The translations under genes were made by a program, and so were the position numbers. Below the pieces are notes generated by a model that did no database searches, had not been told where the DNA came from, and saw only the letters and a list, made by a program, of their open reading frames with translations. A stretch of 64,000 nt of DNA from positions 62,001-126,000 of the forward strand of contig JADBJK010000024.1 in the NCBI GenBank assembly GCA_014874485.1. Direction: 5' to 3'. Positions 57,723-64,000 of the stretch are shown piece by piece. Numbering within the stretch: position 1 is the stretch's first letter; each line of letters opens with the position of its first letter. Source of the stretch: Chloroflexota bacterium (GTDB lineage Bacteria > Chloroflexota > Anaerolineae > DTLA01).

Positions 57723-58190
57723 GTGATGGATGAAACCAAAACCGTTGCCACTAACCGAAAAGCCTACCACGATTTCTTCATAGAAGAGACGTTTGAGGCG
57801 GGAATCGCCCTCACGGGGACAGAAATCAAGTCCGTCCGTGCAGGCCGCGTCAACCTGCGGGACAGTTTTGCCCAGATCAAGGATGGCGAACTGTGGCTGC
57901 AGAACGCGCACATCAGCCCTTATGAGCACGGCAACCGAGCCAACCACGACCCCAAGCGGCCCCGCAAACTCCTCATGCACAAAAAGGAGATTCTGAGGCT
58001 CCAGAGCAAGGCTCAAGAACGAGGCTACACCATCGTGCCCCTCCGCATGTACATCAAGGCGCGGCGGGCCAAAGTGGAAATCGCCCTGGCAAAGGGCAAG
58101 AAGTTGTACGACAAGCGCGAGGCCATCGCGAAGCGAGACTCCGACCGCGCCCTGCGCCGTGCCCTAAAGGGCCGAGGCGAGGACATGTAG
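57723..58190 (+). CDS. smpB: SsrA-binding protein
   Basis: [57 protein letters not shown]. Confidence 0.97.
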   Translation: MMDETKTVATNRKAYHDFFIEETFEAGIALTGTEIKSVRAGRVNLRDSFAQIKDGELWLQNAHISPYEHGNRANHDPKRPRKLLMHKKEILRLQSKAQERGYTIVPLRMYIKARRAKVEIALAKGKKLYDKREAIAKRDSDRALRRALKGRGEDM

Positions 58191-58196
58191 CCTACC

Positions 58197-59150
58197 CTAC
58201 CGAGTGTACAGGTATTCCAGAAGGACCCTACCCACCATCTCCAGGCTCTTCGCCGACACTTTATCCGCCGTGTCGGCTGTCGTGTGCCAGTAGGGGTAAT
58301 CAAAGTCAATGATGTCCACAGAGGGCACGCCGCGGCGCAAGAACGGCACGTGGTCGTCCACAAGGGTGTACCGTACCTCGGGGACAAATCGGTCTCCCAG
58401 TCCAAGCCTGCGCGCCACATTCCAGATTTCCGCCGCGAGTTGGGAATCGGAATTGCCCTCCAGGTAAATCTGGAGGTCCGCATCCCCGACCATGTCCACC
58501 AGGATCATCCCAGAAAGCCCGCGGCCCATCCTCTCGGCAACCATATCCGCGCCTACCGAAAAAGGCCACCCGTCTATGCCACCCCTGTCCTCGCCATCAA
58601 AGAATGCCAGCATGACTTCGTACTGGCACCTGGCCGGATCAAAGACGCGGGCCAGTTCCAGAAGGACCGCAACGCCGCTTGCGCCATCGTTGGCACCCAG
58701 AATCGGCTCGCCCCGCCGGGATGCATCCGGGTCCCGGTCGGCCGCGGGCCGCGTATCGTAGTGAGCACCGATGAGGATTTTGCCTTTCCTGCCACCTGCC
58801 CCCTTCTCGGCGACGATATTCCGTATGGGAATGCCGCGATACTCCCCCTCTACCCGCAATGGAACCCACCCCGCCGCCTTCAGAGACGACTCAATGTAGT
58901 CAGCGGTCTTGCCAAGAGCCTCGCTTCCCACCGGCCTCGGGCCAAAGGCAACCTGGGCCAGGACATGCTCATAGGCCTTCTGCCCGTCAAACTGCACTGG
59001 CGCCCTGCCCTGGCATCCCACACCGACAAGCACGGCAAGCGCAGCGGCCAGCACAACCATTGACTTCGCATAGCATAGCAGCCTTTTCAGAAACAATTTC
59101 CAGCGAGGCCTGGCTTCTCCCTCGTTATGACTATGCGAAATGATGCTCAT
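58197..59150 (-). CDS. M28-family metallopeptidase lipoprotein
   Basis: LVGVGC lipobox; [51 protein letters not shown]-terminal ~29 residues fall in element copy B; ATG at 59060 is an alternative start. Confidence 0.9.
   Translation of the reverse strand: MSIISHSHNEGEARPRWKLFLKRLLCYAKSMVVLAAALAVLVGVGCQGRAPVQFDGQKAYEHVLAQVAFGPRPVGSEALGKTADYIESSLKAAGWVPLRVEGEYRGIPIRNIVAEKGAGGRKGKILIGAHYDTRPAADRDPDASRRGEPILGANDGASGVAVLLELARVFDPARCQYEVMLAFFDGEDRGGIDGWPFSVGADMVAERMGRGLSGMILVDMVGDADLQIYLEGNSDSQLAAEIWNVARRLGLGDRFVPEVRYTLVDDHVPFLRRGVPSVDIIDFDYPYWHTTADTADKVSAKSLEMVGRVLLEYLYTR
59062..59142. repeat. Small inverted-repeat element, copy B (opposite orientation to copy A)
   Basis: GACTTCGCATAG at 59062-59073 and CTATGCGAA at 59131-59139; minus strand shares TTCGCATAGTCATAA and GCTATGCGAAGTC with copy A. 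Confidence 0.7.
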
Positions 59151-60505
59151 TGTCTCTCCTGCAGGCTGCCCGACGTAGCGTGCACCTCCTCGCCATGCGC
59201 TTCAAGATACGCGCGCATGGCAGCCAGGGCCCGTTCCGCATACTCCCGATACCGCAGCCGCTTCCCCATTGGCGCATCCAGCGGCGGCAACAACCCGAAA
59301 TTGGCCTTCATCGGCTGGAATTCCTGCTCCGAAGGTGTCGTGATGTACCGCAGGAGCGCCCCCACCATCGTCTCCGGCGGGAATATCAATAGCGGCTCGC
59401 CGCGCAAGAACCGAGCGGCGTTGATGCCGGCCACCAGCCCCGAGGCCGTAGAGCCGACGTAGCCCTCGGTGCCCGTAATCTGCCCGGCGAAGAAGAGGCT
59501 ATCCCTCACCCTGCTCTGCAGCGTCGGCTTGAGAACACGAGGCGCATTCAGGAAGGTATTCCGGTGCATCTGTCCGTATCGCACAAACCGCGCACGTTCA
59601 AGCCCGGGAATCATTCGGAAAACGCGCTCCTGCTCAGGCCACCGCAAATTGGTCTGGAAACCCACCATGTTGTACAGCGTGCCGGCAAGGTCATCCTGGC
59701 GCAACTGAACGACGGCATAGGGCCGGCGTCCCGTGCGCGGATCCTTCAGCCCCACCGGCCGCAGCGGGCCAAAGGCCAGGGCGTCGTGCCCCCGCCGAGC
59801 GATTTCCTCCACCGGCAAGCAAGCCTCAAAGAAACGCCTATCCGCCGCCTCAAAATCCCTGAGTGGTATCGTCTCCGCCGAAACCAGAGCCTCCACGAAG
59901 CGGTCGTATTCCTCTTTCGTCATGGGGCAATTGATGTAGTCATCGTCGCCACGCCCGTACCGCGAGGCGGCGAATGCAACCGTCATGTCAATGGAATCCG
60001 CCGCGACGATAGGCGCCATGGCGTCAAAGAAACTCAGATGCTCGCCGCCCAACGTCTCCGCAATCCTGTCCGCCAGTGCATCGCTGGTGAGGGGGCCCGT
60101 GGCAATGATGACCACCCCGGCCGGAATGTCCTGCACTTCCTGTCGCACCACCTCTATCAGAGGATGGGATTTCACGGCCTCGGTTACCCTCGCGGCGAAT
60201 TCCTCCCTGCCGACCGCCAATGCGCCCCCTGCCGGGACCGCGGTCTCCCGCGCGCACCGGATGATGAGCGAGCCCAACATCTCCAACTCGCGCTTCAGCA
60301 GCCCCAGCGCCCGGTCCGGCAAGTCGGAGCCAAGCGAGTTGCTGCACACCAACTCCGCGAACTTGTCGGTGCGGTGCGCAGGTGTCATGACGACAGGGCG
60401 CATCTCATAGAGGCGCACCCTGACCCCGCGGCAGGCGATTTGCCAAGCCGCTTCGGAACCCGCCAGACCAGCCCCCACCACTGTGATGATGGCTTCCTCG
60501 CTCAC
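59147..60505 (-). CDS. trmFO: Methylenetetrahydrofolate-tRNA-(uracil-5-)-methyltransferase
   Basis: [85 protein letters not shown]. Confidence 0.97.
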   Translation of the reverse strand: MSEEAIITVVGAGLAGSEAAWQIACRGVRVRLYEMRPVVMTPAHRTDKFAELVCSNSLGSDLPDRALGLLKRELEMLGSLIIRCARETAVPAGGALAVGREEFAARVTEAVKSHPLIEVVRQEVQDIPAGVVIIATGPLTSDALADRIAETLGGEHLSFFDAMAPIVAADSIDMTVAFAASRYGRGDDDYINCPMTKEEYDRFVEALVSAETIPLRDFEAADRRFFEACLPVEEIARRGHDALAFGPLRPVGLKDPRTGRRPYAVVQLRQDDLAGTLYNMVGFQTNLRWPEQERVFRMIPGLERARFVRYGQMHRNTFLNAPRVLKPTLQSRVRDSLFFAGQITGTEGYVGSTASGLVAGINAARFLRGEPLLIFPPETMVGALLRYITTPSEQEFQPMKANFGLLPPLDAPMGKRLRYREYAERALAAMRAYLEAHGEEVHATSGSLQERQ

Positions 60506-60556
60506 TGTTCACCCTCCGGTGCAAGTATACCACGTCCGCCCGACCAGGACAAAGGT

Positions 60557-60585
60557 TTGACACTCGCCCGCCCACGTGCTACACT
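60557..60585 (+). promoter_or_regulatory. Sigma70-like promoter
   Basis: TTGACA - 17 nt - TACACT. Confidence 0.65.
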
Positions 60586-60626
60586 GCACAAAACGCTTCA
60601 CCGTAACCCCCGACGGAGGAGACAAC

Positions 60627-61841
60627 ATGGCACGTCAATACGTCATCATCGGCAACGGCATCGCCGGCGTTACCGCCGCAGCCACCCTGGCGGACGGCGA
60701 CCCGAACGCGCAGATCACGATTTACACCGACGAGAAGTATCCCTACTACCGGCGGCCCTGGCTCCCCGATTTTCTCGCGGGGCGGTATCGGATGGAGGAA
60801 CTCTACCCCTACCCCGAGTCCTGGTACTCCAAACGGCGAATCCGTGTACACCTCAGCCATCCGGTGGCACAGATTGTCCCCGGCGAGAGGAGTATCCTAC
60901 TGGCGTCCGGCGAGAAAGTCCCCTACGATGCCCTGCTGTTGGCCTGCGGCGGGTACTCATTTGTTCCGCCCATCGCGAACGCGGGCCTGAAGGGCTGCTT
61001 TACCCTTCGCACCCTGGACGACGCGCGAGCGATTCATGACTATGCGCAAAACAAGGGGGCGGCAGTGGTCATCGGCGGCGGACTGCTGGGCCTTGAGAGC
61101 GCACGCGGACTCAACGCGCTGGGGCTGCACGTTACCGTCATTGAGGTGTTCCCCCGCCTCCTCCCCCGCCAACTGGATGCGGAGGGCGCTGCGATCCTCA
61201 CGCAACTCATTGAGCAAATGGGAATCACCGTCATCACAGGCGCTACCGTTGAGGGCATTGTCGGCACCACCGGCGCAGACGGCGTGCAACTCAAAGACGG
61301 CAAAACCCTGCCGTGCGACATGGTCCTGTTCTCCGCAGGCATTCGCCCCAAACTCCAGTTGGCGAAGGATGCGGGGCTGGCAATGAACCGGGGAGTGCTC
61401 GCCAACGAGTACATGCAGACCAGCGATGCGGATATTTATGTGGCAGGCGACGTAGCCGAGTTCCGCGAGCGCATCTATGGCATCATCCCCGCTGCCATAG
61501 AACAAGCGCGCGTGGCCGCCGCCAACATGATCCAGCCGCGCAGCGAGACCTATACAGGAACCACTCCCATCAACACGCTGAAGGTCATGGGCATAGACCT
61601 CACGTCCATAGGCGTCGTGAACCCCGAAGAGCCTGGCTACACATCCTACCGCCGAAGCGATCCAGCCAGAGGGCTTTACAAGAAACTCGTCTTCAAAGAC
61701 GGCGCGCTGGTTGGGGCGATTCTGCTTGGCGACCGCAAGAGCGTTACGCTCATGACGCGACTCGTAAATCGCAAAGCGCCTGTGGAGTCGGTGGCCAATC
61801 AGATGCTGCAGGATGACTTTGACCTCAAATCCCTGCTGTAG
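60627..61841 (+). CDS. FAD-dependent pyridine nucleotide-disulfide oxidoreductase family protein
   Basis: VIIGNGIAGVTAAATLADGD; AVVIGGGLLGLESARGLNALGLHVTVIEV; DIYVAGDVAEF; ATG at 60627 after cggagga. Confidence 0.9.
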   Translation: MARQYVIIGNGIAGVTAAATLADGDPNAQITIYTDEKYPYYRRPWLPDFLAGRYRMEELYPYPESWYSKRRIRVHLSHPVAQIVPGERSILLASGEKVPYDALLLACGGYSFVPPIANAGLKGCFTLRTLDDARAIHDYAQNKGAAVVIGGGLLGLESARGLNALGLHVTVIEVFPRLLPRQLDAEGAAILTQLIEQMGITVITGATVEGIVGTTGADGVQLKDGKTLPCDMVLFSAGIRPKLQLAKDAGLAMNRGVLANEYMQTSDADIYVAGDVAEFRERIYGIIPAAIEQARVAAANMIQPRSETYTGTTPINTLKVMGIDLTSIGVVNPEEPGYTSYRRSDPARGLYKKLVFKDGALVGAILLGDRKSVTLMTRLVNRKAPVESVANQMLQDDFDLKSLL

Positions 61842-61852
61842 GTCCAGGTGGC

Positions 61853-62686
61853 ATGACAAGCCCGACGCTACCCGAACTGGCGGCGAGCACCTTCGTGCAC
61901 TGCCTGGAGGTGCTCCCGCCGCGAGGGCATGACCCGTCTCGCATCTTCGCGTGCCTGCGAGCCTTGCCAGCGGGGTGTGTCCACTTCGTGAACGTGGCCG
62001 ACTCGCCGATGGCCCGGCCCCGCATGAGCGCGACTTCGCTGGCCACCGCCCTGCGACTGCAGGAGGGCTGGGACACCATCGTGCACATGACCGTGCGCGA
62101 CCGGAACCGCATCGCTGTGGAGGCAGATATCCTCGGTGCCCAGGCCGCGGGCATTCGCAATCACCTGGCCGTGTCCGGCGACCCCATCGCGTTCTCCGAC
62201 CGAAAGCCCGTCAAGGCTGTCCGAGACCTGTCCGTGTTTGACCTGATACGGCTCTGCGCCAGCCTCGGGCAGGTCGTGGGTGCGGTCTTTGACCCGACTC
62301 CCGCCGCGCGAGACACCGAACTGAGGAAACTTGAGCGCAAGATTCAGGCGGGAGCCCGTTTCGTCATCACGCAGCCCATCTACGACGAGGCCATCGTCCA
62401 CGCGGTGCGAACCCAGACCAGCCCCCTCGGCATACCGATCCTCATGGGGGTCTTGCCCTTGTACTCCGCGAAGCACGCGGAGTATCTACACCGCAACGTG
62501 CCAGGCATCCAGATTCCTGAGTCGCTGCGGCAACTCATGGCCCAGAGCGACAATGCCGTGCTGCAAGGGATCGCCATCGCCCGCGCACTTCGCAAGGCAG
62601 CGAAGGACGCGGGCTTCCAGGGAATCTGCCTCATGCCGCCGTTCGGGCACTATGAACTCGCAGGGCCTATTCTGATAGACGCGTAG
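61853..62686 (+). CDS. metF: Methylenetetrahydrofolate reductase family protein
   Basis: LEVLPPRGHDPSRI, HMTVRDRNRIAVEADILGAQAAGIRNHLAVSGDPI, AGARFVITQPIYDEA, ILMGVLPLYSAKHAEYLHRNVPGI. Confidence 0.92.
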   Translation: MTSPTLPELAASTFVHCLEVLPPRGHDPSRIFACLRALPAGCVHFVNVADSPMARPRMSATSLATALRLQEGWDTIVHMTVRDRNRIAVEADILGAQAAGIRNHLAVSGDPIAFSDRKPVKAVRDLSVFDLIRLCASLGQVVGAVFDPTPAARDTELRKLERKIQAGARFVITQPIYDEAIVHAVRTQTSPLGIPILMGVLPLYSAKHAEYLHRNVPGIQIPESLRQLMAQSDNAVLQGIAIARALRKAAKDAGFQGICLMPPFGHYELAGPILIDA

Positions 62687-62871
62687 TTCCACAACGCCAC
62701 AAACTGGGGCGTGGCTCCCGTATCTCCACGCGCTTTCGCAAGTTTGGCAAAGAGTAGCAGGGTACTATTTTCCTATTGAAGCGCCGCGCCCGGACGGATA
62801 TACTGGTGTTGAATCTGGCGAAGTGCAGGCCGTGATTGCCTGCCCGACATCATGTGCTGAGGAGCCCGGTT

Positions 62872-64000
62872 ATGACAGACCAGAAGAAACGCAGAATCGG
62901 ATTTGTGCTTGCGCTTTTCCTGCTGTTGTCTATCGCATTGCCCGCGGCAGCAGATCAGCCCCCACGCATTCCATCCGCATTCTATGGCACCGTGAAACTG
63001 AACGGCGCTAACGTGCCCAACGGTACCCTGGTTTCTGCGTGGATCAACGGGGTGAAATACGCCGAGACGACAACCTTCATGACCATGATCAATTCGCAGC
63101 AGGTGTCCGTCTATACGATCACGGTGCCCGGCGACGACCCGTCCACGTCTGGCGTTGAGGGCGGCAACGAGGGCGACACGGTCGTTTTCAGAGTCGGCAC
63201 CGACCTCGCCGACCAAACAGGCACGTGGCACGAGGGCACAGATGTGCGGGTGGATCTCACCGTTACGATCAACTACCCGCCCTCGGCGGTCTCCGTCAGC
63301 CCCTCGCAAAGCAACACCATGCCGCTCTTCTTCAACCCGTTCGTAACGGTTTACGAAGACGCCAACGGCTGGGACGACTTGCGCCAAGTGTACTTGATGT
63401 GGAACACAAGCCCAACCGACAACATCCAGCGGTTCCGGTACGATGTTCTGGAGCAGAAACTGTACATTCCCAACGACACAAACGACGGCTGGATCGGAGG
63501 GTTCGCGCCTGGGACGAACGTCCAACTGAGCAACACCAACGTTACCCTGGACGTATCCCGAACGCAGGTGGTTACCACCACAACCCAACTGCAGGTTACG
63601 TGGTACATATCCGAGAAGCAACCCATGACCTCGGTAAACTGGAATTTGTACCTCAAGGCTATTGACTCGGCCTCGCAGTCCACAGGCTGGGTGAGCCGTG
63701 GAACCCGACGCGTCAACATGTTCCCGAACGTGGGAGGCCTCACGCCGGCATCAGGGACGGTGCCTGTGGGAACCCCGCAGACCTTCACCATGACCTACTC
63801 CGACGAAGATGGCACGGGCACCCTTACCATGGCATTCATCAGAGTTACCATGCAGACGCCGCCGTACACAGAGCAATTCCGCGCCTGCTACAGGACTGCG
63901 ACCAATGATGTGCTTGTTTACACCGGCAGCCAGTGGCTCGGCCCGTTGCCAATGGGCCAGCCCGGCACCCTTGAGACGGCGTACGTCCGCATAAACCTGG
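62872..64000 (+). CDS. Exported protein with Ig-like/SpaA-like domains (3' truncated by window end)
   Basis: Open frame from ATG 62872: MTDQKKRRIGFVLALFLLLSIALPAAADQPPRIPSAFYGTVKLNGANVPNGTLVSAWINGVKYAETT... with signal peptide; absent from the ORF track because it has no stop in the window. Confidence 0.85.
   Translation, partial: MTDQKKRRIGFVLALFLLLSIALPAAADQPPRIPSAFYGTVKLNGANVPNGTLVSAWINGVKYAETTTFMTMINSQQVSVYTITVPGDDPSTSGVEGGNEGDTVVFRVGTDLADQTGTWHEGTDVRVDLTVTINYPPSAVSVSPSQSNTMPLFFNPFVTVYEDANGWDDLRQVYLMWNTSPTDNIQRFRYDVLEQKLYIPNDTNDGWIGGFAPGTNVQLSNTNVTLDVSRTQVVTTTTQLQVTWYISEKQPMTSVNWNLYLKAIDSASQSTGWVSRGTRRVNMFPNVGGLTPASGTVPVGTPQTFTMTYSDEDGTGTLTMAFIRVTMQTPPYTEQFRACYRTATNDVLVYTGSQWLGPLPMGQPGTLETAYVRINL

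Noticed and set aside
62700-62871. Riboswitch upstream of the terminal exported protein
   Set aside because: Compared by eye with the GEMM-I (c-di-GMP) pattern; conserved core not present.

Overview
The window is 64 kb of GC-rich bacterial chromosome. The gene style suggests a Chloroflexota/Anaerolineae-like organism: Thr-Pro-rich exported proteins, PPi-type PFK, a type 2 IPP isomerase, and dispersed palindromic repeat islands. That taxonomic call is inference.

Most of the window is ordinary housekeeping and accessory metabolism:
- exported subtilase
- phosphate transporter with its DUF47 partner
- nadB-nadA-nadC
- a sugar-phosphate cluster (PPi-PFK, 6PGDH, a LarA-like protein, PfkB, PGI)
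- AAA ATPase and a GAF hybrid histidine kinase
- moaC/MOSC/moaA preceded by a duplicated-domain protein
- pentaheme cytochrome
- glycosyltransferases
- glnA with a structured leader
- tRNA-Glu, Memo-like protein, NUDIX, ferredoxin, Tpx
- a large Thr-Pro/DUF11-like surface protein
- acyl-CoA ligase and RNase III
- a glycyl-radical enzyme with its activase
- aroQ, an FHA-wHTH regulator, an orphan BcrAD-type activase
- GGPP synthase, fni, acpP, hflX, smpB, an M28 peptidase, trmFO and metF

The most unusual signals read directly from the sequence are:
1. A tRNA-Sec gene (complement 38510..38606).
2. Modular palindromic repeat islands at six loci, including four copies of a ~33-35 bp (near-)perfect palindrome.
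3. Two diverged copies of an ~80 bp element with GACTTCGCATAG/CTATGCGAAGTC ends, in a 6 kb stretch that also holds other Xer-arm-like 12-mers and a dif-like 28-mer.
4. fni and hflX reading frames whose best starts appear to be non-AUG/GUG/UUG codons.
5. A consensus promoter feeding a strongly folded orphan RNA candidate at ~43.43-43.53 kb.
6. A CxE-type glycyl-radical enzyme cluster of unknown substrate.

Nothing was computed or searched; all family calls come from reading the translations.
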